This document shows, piece by piece, positions 7,527-16,631 of a stretch of 64,000 nucleotides of DNA. The translations under genes and the position numbers were made by a program. The first letter of the stretch is position 1, and the number at the start of each line of letters is the position of its first letter. The DNA is taken from the NCBI GenBank assembly GCA_965200925.1, contig OZ241738.1, forward strand, positions 868,001 to 932,000, in the 5' to 3' direction. The DNA comes from WTGU01 sp965200925. Its GTDB lineage: Bacteria; Pseudomonadota; Alphaproteobacteria; UBA828. The notes beneath the pieces are model-generated. The model made no database searches. It was given only the letters and a program-made list of their open reading frames with translations, and was not told the DNA's origin.

Positions 7527-8795
7527 TCACCCGGGGATGTGGATGATGCCTTCGGATTGGAGGGAGGCGATTTCGGGGGCGGGGTAGCCGACCTCCTGGA
7601 GGATGGCGGCGGTGTCGGCCCCCAACGCGGGGGCGGGGCGGCGGGGCATGACGGCGCCGTTCACGGTGATGGGCTGGCGCACCAGGCGCATGGTGCCGCG
7701 GGCGGGGTGGGGGACCTCCTGCACGATGCGGCGACGGGCGGAGAAATCGCTGGCCAGCGCGGCCTTCACGTCGTTGACCGGCGCGCAGGGGAGGACGCCG
7801 CCCAGGCGCGCGAGCCAAGCCTCGGTGGGGCGCGTGCGGAAGACGGCCTCCAGGCGGCGCACGACTTCCTCACGGTTTTCGTAGCGCGCCGCGAAATCGC
7901 GCATCAGGGGGTCGTCGATCCATTCCGGCCTGTCCATGGCCTGGCAGAGCGCGGGCCAGAAGGGGGCCTTGTTGGCCATGACGAAGAGCCAGCCGTCCGC
8001 CGTGCGGTAGAGCTCGCTCGGCACCAGAGAGGGATGGCCGGAGCGCGGCACGCGCCTGGGCTCGAAGCCCTCGTTCAGGTGCCAGGTGGCCGGGTAGCTC
8101 AGATTGTTCATGGCCACGTCGTAGAGAGGGGTGTCGAGGTCCATGCCCCGGCCGGTCCCGCGCGCCCCCAGCACGCCGGAAACCAGTGCCAACGCGGCGG
8201 TCAGCCCGCCCATGAAATCCACGATGGAAAGGCCGAAGCGGGTGGGCACGCTGCCGGGTTCGCCCGTCATGGAGAGATAGCCGGCCTCGGCCTGCATCAC
8301 GTAATCGAGGCCGGGCCAGTCGGCGCGCTCGTTGTCGCGTCCGTAGGCCGAGAGGTGGACACAGACGATGCGCGGGTTGGCATCCCGCAGGCTCTCGTAA
8401 TCGAGGCCCAGGGCAGCGGGCAGATCGCCGCGGAGGTTGTTGGCGACGGCATCGGCGCGGGCTGCCAGGCGCTCCAGGACTTCGCGACCGCGGGGCTTCT
8501 TCAGGTCCAGCGCGAGGCCGCGCTTGTTGCAGCTGAAGGTCTGGTGGAAGAGGCTGTCGCCCCCCTCGGCATAGGGCAGGACGTGGCGGCCCATCTCGCC
8601 GCCGGCGCGGTGGTTCTCGATCTTGATCACGTCGGCACCGAGATCGGCCAGATACATGGTGCCGAACGGCGCCGCGCCGTACTGCTCGACCGAGAGGACG
8701 ACGAGCCCCCGCAGGGGCCGGAGGGGCGCCGGCTCGTCCGCTGGCCCGGCCGTCGGCGCGGCCGGGGCCGGCGCGGGGGAGTCGCCGCCGCTCAC
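7527..8795 (-). CDS. CaiB/BaiF family CoA-transferase (class III)
   Basis: 422 aa from a GTG at 8795. It transfers CoA between carboxylic acids. Seen: the N-terminal LRGLVVLSVEQYGAAPFGTMYLADLGADVIKIE fold entry, LDLKKPRGREVLERL, and the conserved Asp region LDYVMQAEAGYLSMTGEPG. The C-terminal PAPALGADTAAILQE is typical of the family. The frame is open far upstream into the dehydrogenase gene, but the GTG overlaps its stop (GTGA), giving translational coupling. Together with the upstream acyl-CoA dehydrogenase it forms a two-step module: activation of an acid to its CoA ester, then alpha-beta dehydrogenation. Substrate unknown. Confidence 0.87.
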   Translation of the reverse strand: MSGGDSPAPAPAAPTAGPADEPAPLRPLRGLVVLSVEQYGAAPFGTMYLADLGADVIKIENHRAGGEMGRHVLPYAEGGDSLFHQTFSCNKRGLALDLKKPRGREVLERLAARADAVANNLRGDLPAALGLDYESLRDANPRIVCVHLSAYGRDNERADWPGLDYVMQAEAGYLSMTGEPGSVPTRFGLSIVDFMGGLTAALALVSGVLGARGTGRGMDLDTPLYDVAMNNLSYPATWHLNEGFEPRRVPRSGHPSLVPSELYRTADGWLFVMANKAPFWPALCQAMDRPEWIDDPLMRDFAARYENREEVVRRLEAVFRTRPTEAWLARLGGVLPCAPVNDVKAALASDFSARRRIVQEVPHPARGTMRLVRQPITVNGAVMPRRPAPALGADTAAILQEVGYPAPEIASLQSEGIIHIPG

Positions 8796-9967
8796 GCCGG
8801 GTTGCGCTCGACCAGCTGGCGGGCGATGACGATCCGCTGGATCTCGTTGGTGCCCTCGCCGATGCAGAGCAGCGGCGCGTCGCGGTACATGCGCTCGATG
8901 GGAAACTCCCTGGAATAGCCGTAGCCGCCGTGGATGCGCATGGCCTCGACGCTGTTCTCCAGCGCCGCCTCGGTGGCGAACAGCTTGGCCATGCCGGCCT
9001 CCATGTCGGCGCGCCGCCCGCTGGCATAGGCGCGGGCCGCGCTTTCGGTGAGGAGGCGGGCGGCCTCGGTGCGAGTGGCCATGTCCGCCAGCTTGATCTG
9101 GATGGCCTGGTGGCGGCAGATGGGCTTGCCGAAGGTCTGGCGCTGCTGGGCGTAGCGGAGGGCTTCGTCCAGGCACGCCTGGGCCATGCCGACGCCGCGG
9201 GCGGCGACGTTGATGCGGCCCAGTTCGAGGCCGCCCAGGGCGTGTTGCAGGCCCTTGCCCTCGACGCCGCCGATCAGCCTGTCGGCCGCGATGCGGTAAT
9301 CCTCGAAGGCGAGCTCCGCGGTGTCGATGCCGCGGTAGCCGAGCTTCTCCAGCTTGCGGCTGACGCGGAAGCCCGGGCCCTTCTCCGCCAGGAACAGGCT
9401 CATGCCCTTGTGGCGGGGCTCGGCCGCCGGGTCGGTCTTGACCAGGAGGGCGAGACAGGAGCCGTGGATGCTGTTGGTGATCCACATCTTGGTGCCGTTG
9501 ACGACATAGCCGGTGTTGCCCTCGCGCCGGGCTACGGTGCGAATCGCCTGGAGATCGGTGCCACAGTCGGGCTCGGTGAGAGCGAGGCCGCCGCGCAATT
9601 CGCCGGTGGCGAAGCGGGGCAGGAAGGCACGCTTCTGCGCCTCGGTGCCGAAGCGCTCGACCGCGGCGGCCATGATGAGATGGGAGTTGATGACGCCGCT
9701 CACCGACATCCAGGCGTGCGAAAGGCGCTCGACGATACGGGCGTAGGTGGTCACGGGCAGGCCCAGACCGCCATATTCCGGGGAGATGGTGGCCCCGAAC
9801 AGGCCCATCTCCTTCATCTTCTCGACGATCTCCTCGGGGTAGAGGTCTTCGTGCTCCAGGCGGGCGACGTGGGGGCGGACGTCGCGGTCCAGGAAGCGCT
9901 CCACGGAATCGAGGAGCAGGGCCTCCTGCTCGCCGTCCGCGCTCCCGGCCTCGCCCCTCTCCGCCAT
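8792..9967 (-). CDS. Acyl-CoA dehydrogenase
   Basis: 391 aa, a FAD enzyme introducing a trans-2 double bond in acyl-CoA esters. Visible motifs are LTEPDCGTDLQAIRT (FAD/substrate loop), the W-I-T-N-S strand, YAQQRQTFGKPICRHQAIQ, IHGGYGYSREFPIERMYRD and the C-terminal IGEGTNEIQRIVIAR. ATG at 9967 is chosen over the track start at 10003 because GGGAGG precedes it directly. It is the first gene of a minus-strand pair with the CoA-transferase and shares a short divergent control region with the ABC transporter operon. It may therefore degrade a product of the hydantoinase branch (inference). Confidence 0.92.
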   Translation of the reverse strand: MAERGEAGSADGEQEALLLDSVERFLDRDVRPHVARLEHEDLYPEEIVEKMKEMGLFGATISPEYGGLGLPVTTYARIVERLSHAWMSVSGVINSHLIMAAAVERFGTEAQKRAFLPRFATGELRGGLALTEPDCGTDLQAIRTVARREGNTGYVVNGTKMWITNSIHGSCLALLVKTDPAAEPRHKGMSLFLAEKGPGFRVSRKLEKLGYRGIDTAELAFEDYRIAADRLIGGVEGKGLQHALGGLELGRINVAARGVGMAQACLDEALRYAQQRQTFGKPICRHQAIQIKLADMATRTEAARLLTESAARAYASGRRADMEAGMAKLFATEAALENSVEAMRIHGGYGYSREFPIERMYRDAPLLCIGEGTNEIQRIVIARQLVERNPA

Positions 9968-9992
9968 CGCGCCCTCCCGGTCGTGCTGTATG

Positions 9993-10016
9993 CTGTTCCG
10001 CAAAACAGAAAAACAG
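9993..10016. promoter_or_regulatory. Possible operator in the divergent acd/ABC-transporter control region
   Basis: CTGTT-N6-AACAG (9993-10008) is an exact inverted repeat with a third AACAG half-site at 10012. It is A-rich against a GC-rich background and lies midway between the starts of the divergent genes at 9967 and 10057. Its size and symmetry suit a repressor or activator site; IclR-type sites look similar. No regulator gene is adjacent. Confidence 0.4.
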
Positions 10017-10056
10017 AATATACTCTCGGATGCGTCGGAGAAACGAGGAAGACGCC

Positions 10057-11178
10057 ATGGCTGGAGCAGGCGAAGTCGCGATCAAGGGGGTGACGAAGCG
10101 ATTCGGCCCGACGGTCGCCGTGGAGGACATCGATCTCATGATCCCCGACGGCTGCTATTGCTGCCTGCTGGGGCCCAGCGGCTGCGGCAAGACGACGCTC
10201 CTGCGCATGATCGCGGGGCACGAAACACCGACCGAAGGGGACATCACCATCGGCAACGAGTCGGTGCTCGGCAAACCGACCGGCCAGCGCGGCACGTCGA
10301 TGATGTTCCAGAGCTACGCGCTGTTCCCGCATCTCACGGTGCTGGACAACGTGGCCTTCAGCCTGAAGATGAAGCATGTCGCCAAGGGCGAGCGGCGGGA
10401 GCGCGCCTACGAGGTGCTCAAGCGGGTGCAGCTCGACCCGCTGGCCGACCGGATGCCGGCGCAGCTCTCCGGCGGCCAGCAGCAGCGGGTGGCGCTCGCG
10501 CGCTCGCTCATCACCAACCCCAAGGTGCTGCTGCTGGACGAGCCGCTTTCCGCGCTGGACGAATTCCTGCGGCTCCAGATGCGCGCCGAGCTCAAGCACA
10601 TCCAGATCGACCTCGGAATCACCTTCATCCACGTCACCCATACCCAGCCGGAGGCGCTGGCCATCGCCGACCTGGTGGTGGTGATGGATACTGGCCACAT
10701 CGAGCAGGCGGCGACGGGGCCCGAGATCTACGACAAGCCGCGCACCACCTACGTCGCCGAGTTCATGGGCGGCTGGAACGTCTTCACCGGCAAGGTTTCC
10801 GGCATCGAGGGCGACCTGACGCTGGTCGCGGGCTCGGAAGGGGACAGCTTCCACCTGCCGCGCGACGGCCACGAAGTGGGACAGGCGCTCAATTTCGGCG
10901 TGCGCCGCGACAAGGTGCATCTCGCGGGCGACGACGGCTCGGAGGGCGGCAACACCCTGGGCGGCACCGTCCACGCCATCGAATACCAGGGCAACTGGGT
11001 TAAGCTCACCATGACGCGAGAGGAGAAGAGCGATCTCGTGGCGGTGATCGAGGACCGCGAATACTTCTCCAACCCGACGAAGGTGGGGGACCGGGTGATC
11101 GTCACCTGGGCCAGCGCCGACGTGCGCCTGATGGAGGCGGCGACCGGCGCGCAGAACCTGATCGGGGAGAGTTTCTAA
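10057..11178 (+). CDS. ABC transporter ATP-binding protein (PotA-like)
   Basis: 373 aa, the cytoplasmic ATPase of a spermidine/putrescine-type importer. Walker A GPSGCGKTT (about residue 40), Q-loop MMFQSYALFP, signature LSGGQQQRVALARSL, Walker B LLLDEPLSALD and the switch His in FIHVTHTQPEAL are intact. A C-terminal TOBE-like domain follows from about residue 250. ATG at 10057 is preferred to the upstream in-frame ATG (10030) because a GAGGAAG site fits it. It is the first gene of a plus-strand operon with a binding protein, two permeases and HyuA/HyuB. Confidence 0.93.
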   Translation: MAGAGEVAIKGVTKRFGPTVAVEDIDLMIPDGCYCCLLGPSGCGKTTLLRMIAGHETPTEGDITIGNESVLGKPTGQRGTSMMFQSYALFPHLTVLDNVAFSLKMKHVAKGERRERAYEVLKRVQLDPLADRMPAQLSGGQQQRVALARSLITNPKVLLLDEPLSALDEFLRLQMRAELKHIQIDLGITFIHVTHTQPEALAIADLVVVMDTGHIEQAATGPEIYDKPRTTYVAEFMGGWNVFTGKVSGIEGDLTLVAGSEGDSFHLPRDGHEVGQALNFGVRRDKVHLAGDDGSEGGNTLGGTVHAIEYQGNWVKLTMTREEKSDLVAVIEDREYFSNPTKVGDRVIVTWASADVRLMEAATGAQNLIGESF

Positions 11179-11184
11179 CGCCGG

Positions 11185-11214
11185 CCGGGGCGAAGCCGCG
11201 AGGCACCGCCCCGG
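11185..11214. other. Intra-operon hairpin before the binding-protein gene
   Basis: An 8-bp perfect inverted repeat (11185-11192 and 11207-11214, arms CCGGGGCG/CGCCCCGG) lies in the 90-bp gap between the ATPase and binding-protein genes. It could stabilise or process the mRNA 5' of the binding-protein gene. Confidence 0.4.
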
Positions 11215-11268
11215 AGCCGCGAAACGACGACCAACCAAGGCAGGAACGCAGGCGAGGAGGAGGAAAGC

Positions 11269-12570
11269 ATGCGCAGGTCGAAGAAGTACGGGACGGGGGT
11301 GAGCCGCCGTTCGATTCTCAAGGGGACGGCGGCCGTGGCGGGCGCCGCGGCGGCCACGGCGGCGACGGGGGGCTTCCCCACCGTCTGGTCGCAGGACATC
11401 AAGGACATCACCGTGCGCACGGTGGGCATGGCGGTTTCCAACATGAAGCCGCTCGAAGACATGGCCAACAAGGACCTCGACTTCACCGTGCGGCAGACGG
11501 CGGCGGAAATTCCGGCTATCCAGGCGCGCGGCCTGACCCAGCCGGACTCGGGCGACCTTTTCGAGCCGCCCTACATGCTCATGAAGTTCATGTGGCCGTC
11601 GGGCAACTTCCAGGCCTGGGACACCACCAAACTGCCGGAATGGGACCAGGTGGTGGACCTCTACAAGGCTCCCGGCAAGATCTGGCCGGACGCTTGGTTC
11701 GGCGACGGGCAGAACCCGAGCACCGTGGCCTACACCTCGGACAGGCTGTCCACCGACTTCGTGGAGGCCGGCTCGACCCAGTGGATCACCAACCACGCGG
11801 TGCTGCACAACGCCGACACCCTCGGCATCCGGCCCGACCTGATCGGCCGGCCCATCGATACCTGGGCGGAGCTGGTCAATCCGGAATTCGCGACCAAGTC
11901 GGCGCTGGTGGCGTTCCCGCAAATCGGCCTGATGGACGCGGCCATGGCGTTCCAGGCCAACGGCGAGATCGAGTACGGCGACAAGGGCAACATGACCCGC
12001 GACGAGATCGATTTCTCCATCGACCGCCTCAAGCAGCTCAAGGCCGACGGCCACTGGCGCGCGCTGTGGTCGACCTTCAACGAATCGGTCCAGCTCATGG
12101 TGTCGGGCGAGGTGGTGATCCAGTCCATGTGGTCGCCCGCGGTGACCGCCGTGCGCGAGCAGGGCGTGCCCTGCATCTACCAGGACCTGAAGGAGGGCTA
12201 CCGCTCCTGGACGCTCGGCCATCTGCTGCCGCGCCACGTCGAGGGCAAAAAGCTCGGTGCGGTGTACGATTACGTCACTTGGTACCACTCGGGCCCCGCC
12301 GGTGCCTTCTTCGCGCGCCAGGGCTACTACGTGGTGACGCCCGAGAACACCAAGAAGCACCTGCCGGCGCCGGAATGGGACTTCTGGTTCGAGGGCAAGC
12401 CGGCGACGGTCGACATCTACAGCCCGTTCGGCAAGATCATGGAGAAGCCGGGCGCGGTGCGGGACGGCGGCTCCTACAAGAACCGCATGGGCCGCGTCGC
12501 GGTGTGGAACTCGGTCATGGACGAGAACGAGTACCTCACCGACCGGTGGAACGAGTTCATCGCCGCGTAA
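11269..12570 (+). CDS. Tat-exported ABC substrate-binding protein (PotD-like)
   Basis: 433 aa. The N-terminus carries a twin-arginine signal (SRRSILKG at residues 12-19, then an Ala-rich hydrophobic stretch ending near QDIKD), so the folded protein is exported by Tat. The mature part resembles the polyamine/iron-type periplasmic binding proteins (PotD/family 1 solute-binding). A GAGGAGGAGG site precedes the ATG. It is flanked by hairpins at 11185-11214 and 12586-12615, consistent with raising its expression over that of the permeases. The ligand may be a cyclic amide or amine, judging only by the HyuAB genes downstream. Confidence 0.9.
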   Translation: MRRSKKYGTGVSRRSILKGTAAVAGAAAATAATGGFPTVWSQDIKDITVRTVGMAVSNMKPLEDMANKDLDFTVRQTAAEIPAIQARGLTQPDSGDLFEPPYMLMKFMWPSGNFQAWDTTKLPEWDQVVDLYKAPGKIWPDAWFGDGQNPSTVAYTSDRLSTDFVEAGSTQWITNHAVLHNADTLGIRPDLIGRPIDTWAELVNPEFATKSALVAFPQIGLMDAAMAFQANGEIEYGDKGNMTRDEIDFSIDRLKQLKADGHWRALWSTFNESVQLMVSGEVVIQSMWSPAVTAVREQGVPCIYQDLKEGYRSWTLGHLLPRHVEGKKLGAVYDYVTWYHSGPAGAFFARQGYYVVTPENTKKHLPAPEWDFWFEGKPATVDIYSPFGKIMEKPGAVRDGGSYKNRMGRVAVWNSVMDENEYLTDRWNEFIAA

Positions 12571-12585
12571 GGCGGCAGGCAAAGG

Positions 12586-12615
12586 CGATGCGGGGCATGG
12601 GCGCGCCCCGCATCG
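12586..12615. other. Intra-operon hairpin after the binding-protein gene
   Basis: A perfect 10-bp inverted repeat (12586-12595 and 12606-12615, arms CGATGCGGGG/CCCCGCATCG) with a 10-nt loop sits 16 bp after the binding-protein stop, in the 169-bp gap before the first permease gene. Such hairpins commonly protect the upstream mRNA or partly terminate it. Confidence 0.55.
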
Positions 12616-12739
12616 TTCGCCCGCCCTCCCGGGGAATGGGGATCGCACCCATGGCCATCCCGCGATTCGCGTACGGCGCGCGGGCGCGCCCCTCGAAAAC
12701 CCTGGAAATTCGGAAAATGGTCGCCTCGGGGGCGCGGTC

Positions 12740-13600
12740 GTGAGGGCGTTTTTCCATCGCTACGCGACGGCGCTTCAGATATCGCCGCTGCTGATCACGC
12801 TGTTATTCTTCCTGGTCGGGCCGGTGATCGTGATCCTGGTCATCAGCCTGTGGAACTTCAACGGATTCATGATGGTGGAGGGGGAATGGACCTTCTCCAA
12901 CTACATCAAATTGTTCTCGAAAAACCTGACCCTCGACAATTATTTGCAGACGCTGAAGATGCTGGCGATTACGCTGGCGATCACGGCGGTCCTTGGCTTC
13001 ACTCTCGCTTACTTCCTCGTTTTCGACATTATCCAGCTCAGAACGAAGCTGCTTCTTTTCCTGCTTTGCGTCGTGCCTTTCTGGACGTCGGGCGTGATCC
13101 GCATGGTCGCCTGGATGCCGTTCCTCGGCAAGGAAGGGATCATCAATCAAGCGGTGATCGCCGTCGGCATCTCGGACACGCCGCTGGAATTCCTGCTGTT
13201 CTCGGAATTCGCGGTGTTCCTCTCCTACGTCCAGATCTTCACGCTGTTCATGATGGCGCCGCTCTTCAACGTCATGGCGCGGATCAACCGTGACCTGATC
13301 GAGGCGGCGCGCGACAATGGCGCCTCGGGGATCCAGATCCTGATCCACGTCATCATTCCGCTGTGCAAGCCGGGCATCGCCATCGGGGCGATCTTCGTCA
13401 TCGCGCTGGTGGCCAGCGACTTCACCGCCATCCGTATCCTGAGCGGGGCTCGGGTGGGGACGGTCATGGCCTCCATGAGCAATCAGATATACAATGTGCA
13501 GTATCCGCCGGCGGCGGCATCCGCCATCGTCCTGTTGCTGACGGTGCTGCTGATAGTGGGCATCATCATGCGCCTCGTGGACGTGCGGAAGCAGCTCTAG
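12740..13600 (+). CDS. ABC transporter permease (PotB-like)
   Basis: 286 aa with about six membrane helices. The cytoplasmic EAA loop is EAARDNGASGIQILIHVIIPLCKPG near residue 195, which contacts the ATPase. The start is a GTG at 12740. It is the inner-membrane partner of the next permease, whose ATG lies 2 nt after this stop. Codon use is slightly less GC-biased in the first 200 bp because of the hydrophobic residues. Confidence 0.9.
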   Translation: MRAFFHRYATALQISPLLITLLFFLVGPVIVILVISLWNFNGFMMVEGEWTFSNYIKLFSKNLTLDNYLQTLKMLAITLAITAVLGFTLAYFLVFDIIQLRTKLLLFLLCVVPFWTSGVIRMVAWMPFLGKEGIINQAVIAVGISDTPLEFLLFSEFAVFLSYVQIFTLFMMAPLFNVMARINRDLIEAARDNGASGIQILIHVIIPLCKPGIAIGAIFVIALVASDFTAIRILSGARVGTVMASMSNQIYNVQYPPAAASAIVLLLTVLLIVGIIMRLVDVRKQL

Positions 13601-13602
13601 CC

Positions 13603-14463
13603 ATGCAGAAAGAGACTAGGCGAGCGCCGGGATTCTGGCCGCGGGCGGCGATCTTCTACCTGTACCTGCTGTTCCTCTACGGGCCGATCCTGATCATCGT
13701 GGTGCTGTCCTTCCAGGACGACGGGGCATCGCTCTCCTTCCCGATGCAGGGGTTCTCGCTGTTCTGGTTCAAGGAGGTGATCGAACCCACCTATATCGGC
13801 GATTTCCGCTGGCCTTTCGGGCGCTCGCTGATCCTCGGGTTGATCGTGATGTTCCTCACCATGGGCATCTCGTTCCTGGCGGGGCTCGCCTTCCGCAAGA
13901 ACTTCACCGGCAACATCGTGGTGTTCTATCTCGTGGTCGCCAGCCTGATCTGCCCCTCCGTGCTCATCAGCCTGGGGATCGGACTGGGCTTCTCCAATCT
14001 CGGCATGACCAGCCAGTGGTGGTCGGGTGCCTTGGGCGCGCATCTGAGCTGGACCCTGCCGTTTGGCGTGCTGATCATGCTGGCGGTGTTCAGTCGGTTG
14101 GACCCACGGCTGGAGGAGGCGTCGCGCGACCAAGGCGCGACACAGTGGCAGACGCTCCGCCACGTCATCATCCCGATCACGCTGCCGGGGCTGATCGGAG
14201 TCGCGCTGTTCGGCTTCACGCTTTCCTACGACGAGTTCCCGCGCACCTCGAGCGTGGCGGGGGAGTTCAATACCCTGCCGGTGGAGCTCGTGAACACACT
14301 GACTCTGGCGGCGACTCCGGCGATCTACGCTATCGGCACCATGACGACGGTGTTCTCGCTCCTCGTCATCTTCGTGAGCTTCGCGGCTGTCTATTTCATC
14401 CAGAAGCGCCGGACGGGCGCGGGCTTCGGCATCGCGGCGAAGGCGAAGGCGGACGACGGATAA
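13603..14463 (+). CDS. ABC transporter permease (PotC-like)
   Basis: 286 aa, six predicted membrane helices. The EAA motif EASRDQGATQWQTLRHVIIPITLPG lies near residue 165. ATG at 13603 follows the first permease stop by 2 nt. The longer frame beginning at 13363 is a read-through of the upstream gene in another frame. It completes the four-component importer encoded from 10057. Confidence 0.9.
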   Translation: MQKETRRAPGFWPRAAIFYLYLLFLYGPILIIVVLSFQDDGASLSFPMQGFSLFWFKEVIEPTYIGDFRWPFGRSLILGLIVMFLTMGISFLAGLAFRKNFTGNIVVFYLVVASLICPSVLISLGIGLGFSNLGMTSQWWSGALGAHLSWTLPFGVLIMLAVFSRLDPRLEEASRDQGATQWQTLRHVIIPITLPGLIGVALFGFTLSYDEFPRTSSVAGEFNTLPVELVNTLTLAATPAIYAIGTMTTVFSLLVIFVSFAAVYFIQKRRTGAGFGIAAKAKADDG

Positions 14464-14466
14464 GGC

Positions 14467-14499
14467 GGTGCGCGGGTCTCCGGGCCCGCATTCGCGCGG
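14467..14499. repeat. REP-like palindromic element (single unit)
   Basis: The intergenic sequence around GTGCGCGGGTCTCCGGGCCC forms a GC hairpin and closely matches the paired element at 18562-18633 and the one at 36552-36582. It lies directly after the permease gene and before HyuA. Confidence 0.45.
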
Positions 14500-14560
14500 A
14501 GGGCGGGAAGAAACAGCGGGTCTGGATGCCCGCGCACCTCGGAAAAGGAGAGTAGGGAGC

Positions 14561-16615
14561 ATGTCCTTTCGTTTAGGGGTCGATGTAGGCGGTACCTTCA
14601 CCGATCTGCTGCTGATCGACGAATCCAGCGGCGGGACCTTCCGCGCGAAAGTCCCGTCCACGCCGCAGGACCCGTCGGTCGGTGTGCTCGACGGCATCGG
14701 GCGGGTCTGTAAGAACGCGGGCGTTGAGCCGGCGCGGATCACCCACGTGATGCACGGCACCACCGTCGCCACCAACGCCATCCTTGAAGGGAAGGGCGCG
14801 CGGGTGGGCCTCGTGACCACGGAGGGTTACGGGCAGATGCTCCAGATCGCCCGCTCCTTCGTGCCCGGCATCCTCGCCGGCTGGATCATCTGGCCGAAGC
14901 CGGAGCCGCTGGCGCCGCTGGAGATGACGGTCGAGGCGAAGGAGCGCACGAGCGCCCGCGGCGAGACGGTGCGCGAACTGGACGAAGACGACCTGCGCAC
15001 AAAGCTCGCCGGCCTCAAGGACCGGGGAATCGAGGCACTCACCGTCTGCCTTGTGAACGCCTATGCCGGCGGGGCGCACGAGGAGCGGGTCCGCGCCATC
15101 GCCGAGGAGACGCTGCCGGAGGTGCCCGTCTCGATCTCGTCAGACGTACTGCCGGAGATGTACGAATACGAGCGCGCCATCACCACCGTGGCCAATTCCT
15201 ACGTGGCGCCAGCGGTCCGCCGCTACGTCCGCAACCTGGAGCAGGAGCTCGACCGGCGCAAGGTCCATGCCCATCTCCACATCTTGCGCTCGGACGGCGG
15301 CCTCGCTTCGGTGGAGGCGAGCCGCAATTCGCCGGTGAACGTGCTGATGAGCGGCCCGGCCGGGGGCGTCGCCGGCGCTCTCTGGATCGCGCGGCAGGCC
15401 GGCTATCGCAACCTGCTCACCCTCGACATGGGCGGCACCTCCACGGATGTGGCGCTGATTCTGGACGGCGTGCCGCGCAAGCGGCGAGAGACCACCGTGG
15501 GCGACGTGACTGTGCGCGCGCCTTCCCTCGACGTGCGCACAGTGGGGGCAGGCGGTGGCTCCATCGCCCACGTGCCGGAGATCACCAAGGCCCTGCGGGT
15601 GGGGCCGCAGAGCGCGGGCGCGGACCCGGGCCCGGCGGCCTACGGGCGGGGCGGCGAACAGCCCACCGTCACCGACGCCAACGTGGTGCTGGGTTACCTG
15701 CCGAGCGAATTGATCGGCGGTGCCATGCAGCTCGACGTGGCGGCGGCGGAAAAGGCGGTGCGGGGGGTGGCGGACGCGCTCGGCCTCGACCTCAAGCGGG
15801 CGGCGGCGGGCATCGTCGACATCGTGAACGAAAACATGTTCGGCGCGCTCAGGCTCGTCTCGGTGCAGCAGGGGTTCGACCCGCGCGATTTCGCACTGAT
15901 CGCCTTCGGCGGAGCCGGGCCGCTGCACGCCAACGCGCTCGCCCGACTGATGAACGCTTGGCCGGTCATCATCCCGCCTTCGCCCGGCGTGCTTTGCGCC
16001 TATGGCGACGCCACGACGCGGGTCACCGACGAAGCCTCCATGAGCTTCGTCAGGCGCTTCTCCGAGACATCGCAAGGAGAAGTGCGCGGTATCCTGGACA
16101 ACCTGGAACGCCGCGCTCGCCAGGAGCTGGACGCGGAGGGAATCGCCCGTGGCGACCAGTCCGTGCATTACGAGGTGGACCTGCGTTACCATGGGCAGGG
16201 GCTTCAGTTGCCTGTGAGCTTTTCCACGCAAGAATTTGATAAAGAAGGGCTTCCATTCCTCGCTCGGCAGTTCGACGAGGAACACACACAGCTCTTCACC
16301 TTCGCCCTTGATGCCGAGCACGAGATCGTGACGCTGCGCGCCATCGTGCGCGGGGCGGAGACCTTCGTCGAGGCGGGGCGGGTGCCGAAAGGGGGCGCGG
16401 CCCCGTCCGCCGCCAAGGTTGCGGAAACTTCTGTCTACATCGACAATCACGACCAGCAGGCGGCCATTTACGACCGCGGCAAGCTGACTGCCGGCAACGC
16501 GATCGAAGGGCCGGCGGTGGTGACGGAAATGGACTCGACCACCCTCGTCCTGCCCGGCCATGCCGGTACGGTCGACAAGTACGGCAACATCATCGTCCGG
16601 CCGCTCGACGGCTGA
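14561..16615 (+). CDS. hyuA: Hydantoinase/oxoprolinase subunit A
   Basis: 684 aa. ATP-dependent ring opening of hydantoins, 5-oxoproline or related cyclic amides, or acetone-carboxylase-type ATP use, in complex with HyuB. The ASKHA ATP-binding fold is evident: GVDVGGTFTDLLLID at the N-terminus, HGTTVATNAILEGKGA at about residue 65, MSGPAGGVAGA, LTLDMGGTSTDVALI at about residue 290 and GAGGGSIA. AGGAG precedes the ATG at 14561. It lies after the ABC transporter genes and 16 bp before hyuB. Confidence 0.9.
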   Translation: MSFRLGVDVGGTFTDLLLIDESSGGTFRAKVPSTPQDPSVGVLDGIGRVCKNAGVEPARITHVMHGTTVATNAILEGKGARVGLVTTEGYGQMLQIARSFVPGILAGWIIWPKPEPLAPLEMTVEAKERTSARGETVRELDEDDLRTKLAGLKDRGIEALTVCLVNAYAGGAHEERVRAIAEETLPEVPVSISSDVLPEMYEYERAITTVANSYVAPAVRRYVRNLEQELDRRKVHAHLHILRSDGGLASVEASRNSPVNVLMSGPAGGVAGALWIARQAGYRNLLTLDMGGTSTDVALILDGVPRKRRETTVGDVTVRAPSLDVRTVGAGGGSIAHVPEITKALRVGPQSAGADPGPAAYGRGGEQPTVTDANVVLGYLPSELIGGAMQLDVAAAEKAVRGVADALGLDLKRAAAGIVDIVNENMFGALRLVSVQQGFDPRDFALIAFGGAGPLHANALARLMNAWPVIIPPSPGVLCAYGDATTRVTDEASMSFVRRFSETSQGEVRGILDNLERRARQELDAEGIARGDQSVHYEVDLRYHGQGLQLPVSFSTQEFDKEGLPFLARQFDEEHTQLFTFALDAEHEIVTLRAIVRGAETFVEAGRVPKGGAAPSAAKVAETSVYIDNHDQQAAIYDRGKLTAGNAIEGPAVVTEMDSTTLVLPGHAGTVDKYGNIIVRPLDG

Positions 16616-16631
16616 GCCGGGGAGGAGCGAC

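Noticed and set aside
7527..10139. An 870-codon minus-strand open frame spanning CoA-transferase and acyl-CoA dehydrogenase
   Set aside because: Only the downstream 422 codons form a CoA-transferase. The upstream part is the dehydrogenase gene read in the wrong frame and lacks any domain.
9814..12648. A 944-codon minus-strand frame opposite the ABC transporter genes
   Set aside because: Shadow of the high-GC plus-strand genes, whose Walker and binding-protein motifs are unambiguous.
13363..13602. N-terminal extension of the second permease
   Set aside because: It overlaps the first permease in another frame. The ATG at 13603 begins the normal first helix.
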